Assembly: GCA_023266435.1 (NCBI GenBank)
Contig: JAHFQF010000128.1
Span: forward strand, 1-6,785
Reading direction: 5' to 3'
From: Legionellales bacterium
Lineage (GTDB): Bacteria > Pseudomonadota > Gammaproteobacteria > Berkiellales > Berkiellaceae
Length of the DNA stretch: 6,785 nucleotides
Below are positions 1-6,058 of this stretch, in pieces (positions within the stretch are counted from its first letter, which is position 1; each line of letters starts with the position of its first letter). The notes below the pieces were generated by a model. It did no database searches, was not told where the DNA came from, and saw only the letters and a program-made list of their open reading frames with translations. Position numbers and translations under genes: made by a program.

Positions 1-3000
1 CAGATCATCTATCAACGTGCTTATCAATTGGTATCAAAACTACGTAAAGCACGGGTGGGTAAAGGAGGGCTGGATGCATTCATGTATCAATACGATCTGT
101 CCAGTGATGAGGGTATTGCGCTCATGTGCTTGGCAGAAGCTTTATTACGCATTCCTGACGCAGAAACCATTGATAAATTAATTCGCGATAAAATTACACA
201 AGCAGACTGGGAAGCGCATTTGGGTAAAAGCCGCTCTTTGTTTGTGAATGCAGCCACTTGGGCCTTAATGTTAACTGGAAAAGTCATTGAGTATGGCGAT
301 GTGGCGCATGAGTCTTTAGGTCATGCCTTAAAGCGTTTAGCCAATCGCTCTAGTGGGCCGTTAATTCGACAATCCATCCTGCAAGCCATGCGCATCATGG
401 GGCGCCAATTTGTCATGGGGCGTACGATTCAAGAGGCTCTGACCCGCGCAAAAAGTAATGAGAAAAAAGGATATCGTTATTCCTACGATATGTTAGGTGA
501 GGGAGCACTGACAGACGCGGATGCAGTACGTTACCTAGAGGCCTATCAAAAAGCCATCGCAGAAATTGCTAAAGCAGCGCAAGGTAAAGGGGTAATCAAA
601 GGCCCCGGTATTTCTGTAAAGCTCTCTGCTTTGCATCCTCGTTATGAAGTAAAACACCAAGAGAGAGTGTATCAAGAATTGTTGCCTCGCTTAAAAACGC
701 TGTGTCTGCAAGCAAAAGAAGCCAACATTGGTTTTACTGTAGATGCTGAAGAATCTTGGCGGTTGGAGTTATCGCTAGAATTAATTGAAGCCATTATTTT
801 AGATCCACAATTCGCTGGATGGGATGGATTTGGTCTGGCCGTGCAAGCATATCAAAAGCGTGCGCCTTATGTCATTGATTGGTTAGCAGCAGTCTGTCGC
901 AAAGCCAATCGTAAGATCATGGTGCGTTTAGTCAAAGGAGCCTATTGGGATACTGAAATTAAAGGTGCCCAAATTGATGGGTTGAGTGAGTATCCTGTTT
1001 ACACCAGAAAAGTTGCAACTGATGTGAGCTATTTAGCCTGTGTGAAAAAATGCTTTGCAAACCCAGACGTGATTTATCCACAGTTTGCAACACACAATGC
1101 TTACACATTGTCTGCAGTGATTGAGTTGGCCCAAGGCTCTACCAATTATGAGTTCCAATGTTTACATGGCATGGGCGATGCTTTATATGACTCTATTGTT
1201 GGCTTTGGTGCCGATGAATATCCTTGTAGAATCTACGCTCCAGTAGGGTCACATGAAGACTTGTTGGCATATTTAGTGCGTCGTTTACTTGAAAATGGTG
1301 CGAATACTTCTTTTGTAAATCGCATTGTGAATGAAAAGTTGCCTATTGAAGACTTGATTGAAAATCCGGTAGTGCAATTAGAGGCACTGGAGCCTAAATG
1401 TCATCCTAACATTCCTTTACCGCCAGATTTATATCAACCAAATAGAGCAAATTCAATGGGGGTGGACTTGAAAAATCCAGCTGAGTATATGCCTCTTTTA
1501 GCATCCATACATCAAGCACTTGAGCAATTACCTGAAATTACGTTACCGGCTGATTTTGCCGAAAAGCAAAAAATTCCTGTGATTGCGCCACATGATAATC
1601 AACAAATAGTCGGTTACAGTGCGACATTAAAAGCGGAAGCATTGCCTAAGATGTTAGAAGTTGCTAGGCGTGCATTTTTGAGTTGGCATATGACGCCTGT
1701 GAAAACGCGATCTGACTGTCTGCGTCAAATGGCGAAACTATTAGAGCAGCATCAAGCACAAGTCATAGCCTTGTTAATTCGAGAAGCAGGTAAAACAATT
1801 GAAGATGCTTTGAGTGAACTGCGAGAAGCCGTTGATTTTTGTCATTATTATGCGTATCAAGCCGAGTTGAATTTACAGCATCCTATACAATTGCCTGGGC
1901 CTACAGGTGAGGTCAATACCTTGTCATACGCTGGGCGAGGAGTATTTATCTGCATCAGTCCTTGGAACTTTCCTTTAGCCATTTTCTTAGGGCAAGTGGT
2001 GGCAGCTTTGGTTGCGGGTAATGTGGTTCTAGCGAAGCCAGCAGAGCAAACCACGCTCATCGCAAACTTGGCTGTCAATTTATTGCATCAGGCTGGCATT
2101 CCTAAAGACGTTGTGCAATTGGTTGTTGGTAAAGGCTCCGTGGTTGGTGCACAGTTGGTCAATAATCCTAAAATTGCAGGCGTTATTTTTACCGGCTCTA
2201 CGGACACTGCAAAACGCATTCAACATGGGTTGACAGATTCTAATCCAGCCATCGTTCCTCTGGTGGCGGAGACGGGCGGCATGAATACCATGATTGTGGA
2301 TTCTTCTGCTTTACCAGAGCAAGTCGTCAAAGATGTGGTGACTTCTGCATTTCAAAGCTCAGGCCAGCGTTGCTCTGCATTACGTGTTCTGTATTTGCAG
2401 GAAGATGTGGCGGATAAAGTGCTGACCATGTTAAAAGGCGCCATGAAGGAATTAGAACTTGGAGATCCCCTTGAGTTTTCAACCGATGTGGGACCAGTGA
2501 TTGATAAAAAAGCGCAAAGTGACTTGTGTGCTTATGTAGAAAATGCGGCGAAAAAAGTGAAGCTATTGTATCAAACGCCCATCCCTAGCCATCTCAGTGC
2601 AGGTAGTTTTGTGCCACCCACGTTGTTAGAAATTCAATCTATGGACGATGTACCAGGTGAAGTGTTTGGGCCTATTTTGCATGTGGTACGATACAAAGCA
2701 AGCCAGTTAAATACTGTATTGGATCAAATCAATACCACAGGGTTTGGGCTGACTTTAGGTATCCACAGTCGCATCAGCGAGACAGTACAAGAAATTGTAG
2801 ATAAGACACACATTGGTAATATCTATGTAAATCGCAACATGATTGGTGCTGTAGTTGGGGTGCAGCCATTTGGTGGTGAGGGACTTTCAGGAACAGGACC
2901 TAAAGCGGGTGGACCCAATTACTTATTAAAATTGTGCACTGAAAGAACATTGACCATTAACACCACTGCAGCAGGCGGCAATACAAGCCTCATGTCTCTT

Positions 3001-3006
3001 GTGTAG
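1..3006 (+). CDS. putA: Bifunctional proline dehydrogenase / L-glutamate gamma-semialdehyde dehydrogenase PutA (5' partial)
   Basis: Oxidises proline to pyrroline-5-carboxylate with FAD, then the semialdehyde to glutamate with NAD+. The frame is open from base 1, so the TTG at 28 is internal; comparison with type A PutAs suggests a few tens of residues are missing. The alpha domain (LSSDEGIALMCLAEALLRIPD region, about 100-160) leads into the proline dehydrogenase barrel (about 415-1330). There I see KGAYW (934-948), FATHNAYT, HGMGDALY, RIYAPVG and the substrate-binding pair RR..E (codons 1279-1284 and 1291-1293). The aldehyde dehydrogenase half (about 1570-2980) has SPWNFPLA, FTGST, the general-base Glu in AETGG (2269-2271), the nucleophile Cys in SSGQRCSA (2371-2373) and EVFGP. 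It ends in CTERTLTINTTAAGGNTSL, the usual terminus of short PutAs, so there is no C-terminal extra domain as in E. coli. Whether a DNA-binding N-terminus exists cannot be seen, but the type A ending argues against it. Both active sites look intact. Confidence 0.97.
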   Translation, partial: QIIYQRAYQLVSKLRKARVGKGGLDAFMYQYDLSSDEGIALMCLAEALLRIPDAETIDKLIRDKITQADWEAHLGKSRSLFVNAATWALMLTGKVIEYGDVAHESLGHALKRLANRSSGPLIRQSILQAMRIMGRQFVMGRTIQEALTRAKSNEKKGYRYSYDMLGEGALTDADAVRYLEAYQKAIAEIAKAAQGKGVIKGPGISVKLSALHPRYEVKHQERVYQELLPRLKTLCLQAKEANIGFTVDAEESWRLELSLELIEAIILDPQFAGWDGFGLAVQAYQKRAPYVIDWLAAVCRKANRKIMVRLVKGAYWDTEIKGAQIDGLSEYPVYTRKVATDVSYLACVKKCFANPDVIYPQFATHNAYTLSAVIELAQGSTNYEFQCLHGMGDALYDSIVGFGADEYPCRIYAPVGSHEDLLAYLVRRLLENGANTSFVNRIVNEKLPIEDLIENPVVQLEALEPKCHPNIPLPPDLYQPNRANSMGVDLKNPAEYMPLLASIHQALEQLPEITLPADFAEKQKIPVIAPHDNQQIVGYSATLKAEALPKMLEVARRAFLSWHMTPVKTRSDCLRQMAKLLEQHQAQVIALLIREAGKTIEDALSELREAVDFCHYYAYQAELNLQHPIQLPGPTGEVNTLSYAGRGVFICISPWNFPLAIFLGQVVAALVAGNVVLAKPAEQTTLIANLAVNLLHQAGIPKDVVQLVVGKGSVVGAQLVNNPKIAGVIFTGSTDTAKRIQHGLTDSNPAIVPLVAETGGMNTMIVDSSALPEQVVKDVVTSAFQSSGQRCSALRVLYLQEDVADKVLTMLKGAMKELELGDPLEFSTDVGPVIDKKAQSDLCAYVENAAKKVKLLYQTPIPSHLSAGSFVPPTLLEIQSMDDVPGEVFGPILHVVRYKASQLNTVLDQINTTGFGLTLGIHSRISETVQEIVDKTHIGNIYVNRNMIGAVVGVQPFGGEGLSGTGPKAGGPNYLLKLCTERTLTINTTAAGGNTSLMSLV

Positions 3007-3025
3007 TGCAAAACTTTTGTAAGCG

Positions 3026-3055
3026 TTTAAACAATGGCGCCAACTTAAGGATAAT
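3026..3055 (+). promoter_or_regulatory. Candidate sigma-70 promoter downstream of putA
   Basis: A -10-like GATAAT (3050-3055, 5 of 6 to consensus) lies 18 bp downstream of a weak -35-like TTTAAA (3026-3031, 4 of 6). The expected start is near 3062, just before the structured block that begins at 3072. The fit is suggestive only; AT-rich intergenic DNA gives such matches by chance. There is no obvious terminator between the putA stop and this site. Confidence 0.35.
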
Positions 3056-3131
3056 TAGCGTGCTGGAGGTTGCAGAGCGGAGAGTTTTTCCGTGAACGAG
3101 CTGAATCTCAGCCGCTCTCACCTGGCCTGCG

Positions 3132-3162
3132 CCCCGCTTCCACACAAATCGTGGGAGAGGGG
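3132..3162. repeat. GC-rich palindrome (stem-loop)
   Basis: CCCCGCTTCCAC (3132-3143) pairs with GTGGGAGAGGGG (3151-3162): 12 positions with one mismatch and one G-T, around a 7-base loop. The arms recall the dispersed CCCTCTCCCAC / GTGGGAGAGGG palindromes found between genes in many Proteobacteria; translated, these give spurious peptides such as PLPHKSWERG, as seen here. A second hairpin, CACAAATC (3143-3150) with GATTTGTG (3162-3169), uses the loop of this one and cannot form at the same time. Confidence 0.55.
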
Positions 3163-3173
3163 ATTTGTGATAT

Positions 3174-3329
3174 ACCCAAGATACTCCAAAATACCTGTTT
3201 CTAGCTGCTGGAGTTTAACCCTCTGCAGCCTTTCTCTTCTCGCAATAATCTCTTGCTATTACTCCGTTCGGAACTGCATCTGGTTAAATTCGCTTTGCTA
3301 TAAACTACGTACTTTGAGGTATCTTGGGT
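3174..3329. repeat. 156-bp imperfect inverted repeat (long hairpin, MITE-like or RNA)
   Basis: The ends are ACCCAAGATACTCCAAA (3174-3190) and, on the other strand, ACCCAAGATACCTCAAA (3329-3313), identical at 15 of 17 positions. Pairing continues inward in register: 3192-3194/3309-3311, 3197-3200/3302-3305, 3202-3205/3297-3300, 3211-3220/3282-3291 (10 pairs, one G-T) and 3224-3228/3274-3278. That is about 41 pairs along one axis with small internal loops, leaving an apex of about 45 bases. Such colinearity is unlikely by chance. It fits a palindromic transposable fragment or the main arm of a structured RNA. No target-site duplication was recognised directly at the ends. Confidence 0.7.
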
Positions 3330-3430
3330 GCAGAGGTGTGCAACTCAGATTGTTTTCTCTAAATAGTAATTATAGAATAGTGACGGTTCTATTCAGAACA
3401 CATCTTCCGCCTGTCAAGACGCTCTGCTGA

Positions 3431-3456
3431 AAGTGTAAAGAAAGATTACATTTTTT
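3431..3456 (+). terminator. Terminator-like hairpin with T6 tract
   Basis: AAGTGTAA (3431-3438) can pair with TTACATTT (3446-3453, one G-T) around a 7-base loop, and the right arm runs into T6 (3451-3456). The stem is AT-rich, so termination would be weak. A further pairing, TTTTTTC (3451-3457) with GAAAAAA (3473-3479), competes with it. It sits just after the closing arm of the structured block. Confidence 0.4.
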
Positions 3457-3509
3457 CCTGTTTTTTTAGGATGAAAAAAGATTCTTTTTGCGTTGCGCAG
3501 AATAATTTT

Positions 3510-3540
3510 CAAAAAGACTGAAATATTCAGTCTTTTTGAG
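3510..3540. terminator. Bidirectional intrinsic terminator upstream of the Deg-like gene
   Basis: CAAAAAGACTGAA (3510-3522) and TTCAGTCTTTTTG (3526-3538) are perfect 13-base complements around a 3-base loop (ATA). The core GACTGAA/TTCAGTC stem is flanked by A5 on the left and T5 on the right, so it can act as a terminator on either strand. On the plus strand it would stop transcripts from putA or the structured block and insulate the protease gene that starts 78 bp downstream. Confidence 0.65.
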
Positions 3541-3568
3541 TTCTTATTGCTTGTTCCTTCGGGATTGG

Positions 3569-3598
3569 ATTGCTAGATCTGAAATGGTGATTAGCAAT
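3569..3598. promoter_or_regulatory. Inverted repeat just upstream of the Deg-like gene's ribosome binding site
   Basis: ATTGCTA (3569-3575) and TAGCAAT (3592-3598) are perfect 7-base complements separated by 16 bases. The right arm ends 6 bases before the Shine-Dalgarno AAGGAG (3605-3610). It could be a dimeric regulator's operator or a 5' UTR hairpin. No convincing -35/-10 pair was found between 3541 and 3600, so the promoter of the protease gene stays unplaced. Confidence 0.4.
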
Positions 3599-3617
3599 TA
3601 CTTCAAGGAGAAGGCTT

Positions 3618-5588
3618 ATGCCAAAACCAAAATCTCGCGCTAGAAGACACGCTCAGGATGTTGCAGTAGAAGAAGAACCAGCAGCAAAAAGAAAAGCTTC
3701 TGCTAAGCCACATAAAGTGGCAGCAGCTCCTGCATTTGATGCGCTTAAATCTGTAGTGCAAATCATCAATAATGCAAACGCCTATGATTATACCGCTCCT
3801 TATTTTCCTCCACGCCAATCCAGTTGGTCTGGATCCGGCGTGGTTGTTGCAGGACAAGGTATTATTACTAATGCACACGTTGCAACCGATTCTGAAAGAT
3901 TATATGTGCGGCTAGCAGGTACAGATAAGTTATATTTAGCTTATGTCGATAAAGCAGGGATTGGTCAAGATTGTGATTTGGCGATGCTACGAGTCGATGA
4001 TCCAGAATTTTGGGCGAGAACGCAACCTGTAGACATTGCTGAAGAATTTGCGCCAACTGGATCACACATTCATGTCCTTGGATTTCCTGTTGGTGGTAGG
4101 ACATTAAATCATACGCTAGGTATTGTGGGCCGCCTTGATCATCAAGATTATGTACATTCAGGAAAAGAGTTGGCGGTTCAGCAAGTGGATGCTGCAATTA
4201 ATCCTGGTAACAGTGGTGGACCAGCCATTGTGGATGACAAAGTCGCAGGTATTGCATTTCAGGGGTACAGTACTTATCAAAACATCAGTTATATTATCCC
4301 TGCACCTGTCGTGCGGCACTACATTGAAGAAGTAAATCGTGGTCAATATAAGGGATTTCCCGAGTTAGATATAACTACTCAATCTTTGCATAATGAGACG
4401 TTGCGCAATTTAGTATCTATGCGCAGTACCGATACGGGCTTGTTGATTAATCGAATCAGTTCCAGCTCTAGTGCTTTCAAACATTTACAAGTAGGTGATG
4501 TCATTCTTGCAATTGAGGGGCAGAATATCACGGATTTTGGCAGTGTGACAGTAGATGGACAACGACTGATCGACATGCAACATTTAGCCAATATGAAATT
4601 CATTGGTGATACTCTCTCGGTAACAGTATTGCGTGATAACAAAGTGAAAACAGTTTCATTTAAGCTAAAAAATTCTCTCATGGACTCCAGTTTAGTGCCC
4701 ATGGAATACAATAAAACACCGACATATTATGCCAATTCAGGGTTGGTTTTTCAGCCTTTGACTTTCAATTATTTTCTTGATCTCTTAGAAAGATGCAGAC
4801 AAAGTAGCGGATTAAGAACAGAAAAAGCAATGCTTGCGGAGCAAAGTCTGAGCAATATTGGAGACATGATGGCCTATGCAAAGAAGAGAGAAAAAACAGT
4901 AGAGTCCAGTTCTAGTATTCCGAAAAGACAGATTGTTTTTATCTCTAATATCTTTCCATTAAAAGAAACTGAGGGCTTTGGTATGTATCGTGAGATTCCA
5001 GTGATGTCTATTAATGGCCGGCCTATTATGAACATGGCTGACATTATTCGAGCAATGGAAAGCAATAAAGATCCTGAGCATGTAATTGTTTTAGGAAATG
5101 ATGCTGTGATTGCTGTACCTAATATTCCAAAAAAGAGGAATGATGAAATCAATACACACTTTGGCGTGCATTTAGAGCGCTCAGCGGATCTCAAACAGCT
5201 ACCAGATGAAGATCATAGCTCATCAGATATGTTATTGCAGATATTGGCTATGGCAGGTATCGGTCCAGAAGAAGCATTGTGGCCAGATGAGGGTTCTGAT
5301 GTTGACCCAGACTTTGATCCAGATGCACCCGCCACAGATGATGAGGCAGCTGAAGGTTCAGAAGATGGTCAAAGCATGAGTGGTGACGAATCTGAGGAGG
5401 AAGGTGAGGATCTTGAAGCGGAAGTTGAGTATTTAATACGCAGTCAGCGTGCGCCTGCCATGTTAAGCTATCATCAAATGATTGCAGAAAAACAAGCGCA
5501 TGAACAAGCGTTAATGCAGAGAAAAATGGCACTTGAAGAGCAATCAGCTTCACAACAGCAACTGTTTCAACTCAAGATGTCGATGTAA
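3618..5588 (+). CDS. Deg9-like HtrA-family serine protease, two PDZ-like domains, no signal peptide
   Basis: A 656-residue trypsin-fold protease. ATG 3618 is supported by AAGGAG seven bases upstream. The protease domain (about 40-240) has an intact triad: His87 in TNAHVA, Asp120 in CDLAML and Ser199 in NPGNSGGP (codons 3876, 3975, 4212). PDZ1 (about 245-350) carries the GLLINRI and LQVGDVILAIEGQNI motifs. A divergent PDZ2 (about 366-510) has ANSGLVFQPLTFNY and REIPVMSINGRPI. DDPEFW, VLGFPVGG, YVHSGKEL and KGFPEL closely resemble plant nuclear Deg9 and related Deg proteins, not DegP/DegQ/DegS. There is no signal peptide or membrane segment. The N-terminus is basic (KPKSRARR, later AKRKASAKPHK), NLS-like. 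Residues 551-604 are strongly acidic (EEEGEDLEAEVE), and 615-656 form a Q/M/E-rich probable helix. It stands alone between terminators. Location is unknown: bacterial cytoplasm, or a secreted effector (inference). Protease assignment is firm; substrate is unknown. Confidence 0.93.
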   Translation: MPKPKSRARRHAQDVAVEEEPAAKRKASAKPHKVAAAPAFDALKSVVQIINNANAYDYTAPYFPPRQSSWSGSGVVVAGQGIITNAHVATDSERLYVRLAGTDKLYLAYVDKAGIGQDCDLAMLRVDDPEFWARTQPVDIAEEFAPTGSHIHVLGFPVGGRTLNHTLGIVGRLDHQDYVHSGKELAVQQVDAAINPGNSGGPAIVDDKVAGIAFQGYSTYQNISYIIPAPVVRHYIEEVNRGQYKGFPELDITTQSLHNETLRNLVSMRSTDTGLLINRISSSSSAFKHLQVGDVILAIEGQNITDFGSVTVDGQRLIDMQHLANMKFIGDTLSVTVLRDNKVKTVSFKLKNSLMDSSLVPMEYNKTPTYYANSGLVFQPLTFNYFLDLLERCRQSSGLRTEKAMLAEQSLSNIGDMMAYAKKREKTVESSSSIPKRQIVFISNIFPLKETEGFGMYREIPVMSINGRPIMNMADIIRAMESNKDPEHVIVLGNDAVIAVPNIPKKRNDEINTHFGVHLERSADLKQLPDEDHSSSDMLLQILAMAGIGPEEALWPDEGSDVDPDFDPDAPATDDEAAEGSEDGQSMSGDESEEEGEDLEAEVEYLIRSQRAPAMLSYHQMIAEKQAHEQALMQRKMALEEQSASQQQLFQLKMSM

Positions 5589-5612
5589 TATACTCAAATC
5601 GAGAAGAGTATA
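5589..5612. repeat. Short inverted repeat after the Deg-like stop codon
   Basis: TATACTC (5589-5595) and GAGTATA (5606-5612) are perfect 7-base complements around a 10-base loop, directly after the TAA. There is no T tract, so it is not itself a terminator. It may stabilise the mRNA 3' end, or it may be chance. Confidence 0.35.
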
Positions 5613-5623
5613 GAGTGATTCAG

Positions 5624-5655
5624 TGGCCCCAGCAGTCATGCTTGGGCCATTTTTT
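5624..5655 (+). terminator. Rho-independent terminator of the Deg-like gene
   Basis: TGGCCCCAGCA (5624-5634) pairs with TGCTTGGGCCA (5639-5649) with one mismatch and a 4-base loop (GTCA), followed at once by T6 (5650-5655). The GC-rich stem and T run are typical. It lies 35 bp after the stop codon. For the convergent minus-strand genes the hairpin lacks a downstream T run, so it mainly serves the plus strand. Confidence 0.88.
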
Positions 5656-5677
5656 ATTAATGCCGTCCTGGCCTGGC

Positions 5678-5724
5678 TTTGGTGCTTACAAAACTCCGAG
5701 TTTGGGTTCTTATAAAACCTTGAG
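5678..5724. repeat. Degenerate tandem duplication, about 23-24 bp units
   Basis: Unit 1 (5678-5700) and unit 2 (5701-5724) both read TTTGG-(G)T-CTTA-(C/T)-AAAAC-xxx-GAG, agreeing at about 18 of 24 aligned positions with a 1-base gap. AAACTC-C-GAGTTT (5691-5703) at the junction is also a near-perfect palindrome. The repeat fills the gap before the stop codon of the Rieske gene. No clear intrinsic terminator for the minus-strand operon was seen here. Confidence 0.45.
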
Positions 5725-5734
5725 CGGACTTTCT

Positions 5735-6046
5735 TTAGTCAATAGCAATTTGCACGCGATTTGCTTCTACGCGGGTCTTAAAAGTTAAGAGATCGGTGCG
5801 TGCTGGCGCACATAAGGCTTTGCCTGTTTTTAAACAAAATTGTGCACCATGAAAAGGACACGTAATGACATCTCCAGAGATTTTCCCCTCACTTAAAGGT
5901 AGCGCGTGATGAGAGCAGCTGTCTTCGATGGCATAATACTGGCCATCTAAATTAAACACAGCGATGGCTCGATCTTGATGCACCAGAATTTTTTTGTCTC
6001 CAGGCATTAACTCATGAGTGGCCGCAACATCAATCCAAGTTGGCAT
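5735..6046 (-). CDS. Rieske-type [2Fe-2S] ferredoxin-like protein of the SUF cluster
   Basis: A 103-residue single-domain Rieske protein, the size of NirD-like and dioxygenase-type ferredoxins. The cluster ligands are present: Cys44-x-His46 in CSHHALPLSEG, and Cys63-x2-His66 in CPFHGAQF. There is no signal peptide or membrane anchor, so it is cytoplasmic and probably an electron carrier. ATG 6046 has GGAGAG (6052-6057 on the plus strand, reverse complemented) five bases upstream. It begins 12 bp after the sufS stop, so it is almost certainly co-transcribed and perhaps translationally coupled, and it is the last gene of this operon within view. The link to SUF suggests a role in delivering electrons during Fe-S assembly or being a client of it (inference). 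Fold assignment is firm; the redox partner is unknown. Confidence 0.93.
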   Translation of the reverse strand: MPTWIDVAATHELMPGDKKILVHQDRAIAVFNLDGQYYAIEDSCSHHALPLSEGKISGDVITCPFHGAQFCLKTGKALCAPARTDLLTFKTRVEANRVQIAID

Positions 6047-6058
6047 GAAGTCTCTCCA

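Larger units (their letters stand above)
3062..3456 (+). ncRNA. Candidate structured RNA between putA and the Deg-like gene
   Basis: This is an inference from structure only. The block starts just after a promoter candidate and ends in a hairpin with a T tract. An 8-bp pair, GCAGAGCG (3072-3079) with CGCTCTGC (3420-3427), could close the whole fold. Inside are a hairpin GCTGA-ATC-TCAGC (3100-3112), a GC-rich hairpin (3132-3162), a long colinear stem (3174-3329), and an arm with AGATTGTT (3347-3354) against AACA-c-ATCT (3397-3405) that encloses GAATAG/CTATTC (3375-3380, 3389-3394). I looked for the signatures of tmRNA, RNase P RNA, 6S and SRP RNA and recognised none. Alternatives are a structured putA 3' UTR or a non-transcribed palindromic repeat. 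An open frame at 3092-3430 (GTG start) overlaps it, but its product has no recognisable domain. Confidence 0.35.

Noticed and set aside
1..3006. A frameshift or broken active site in putA
   Set aside because: The frame is continuous and the catalytic Glu, Cys and proline-binding residues are all present.
3008..3042. Small palindromes after the putA stop: CAAAACTTTTG, GTTTAAAC (3025-3032), TGGCGCCA (3035-3042)
   Set aside because: The first would have almost no loop, and the others are 8-base palindromes of a size expected by chance. None is followed by a T tract, so none was called a terminator.
3041..3058. CTTAA-N6-TTAG resembling a PmrA-type regulator box of Legionella/Coxiella
   Set aside because: The second half-site is imperfect, it overlaps the -10 candidate, and it is about 560 bp upstream of the protease gene. 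Such AT-rich matches are common by chance.
3092..3430. A 112-codon open frame starting with GTG in the intergenic block
   Set aside because: No good Shine-Dalgarno and no recognisable domain. It lies across the palindromes, and its PLPHKSWERG-like peptide is typical of spurious translation of intergenic repeats.
3547..3579. Promoter candidates for the protease gene (TTGCTT or TTGTTC with TTGCTA or TAGATC)
   Set aside because: Each hexamer matches the sigma-70 consensus at only about 3 of 6 positions, too weak to annotate.
5248..5553. Minus-strand open frame of 101 codons opposite the acidic tail
   Set aside because: It is an antisense shadow of the acidic, low-complexity coding region; the protease frame is firm and this one has no recognisable domain.
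3618..5588. Assignment as periplasmic DegP/HtrA
   Set aside because: There is no signal peptide or membrane anchor, and the motifs after the catalytic core and PDZ2 fit Deg9-type proteins better.
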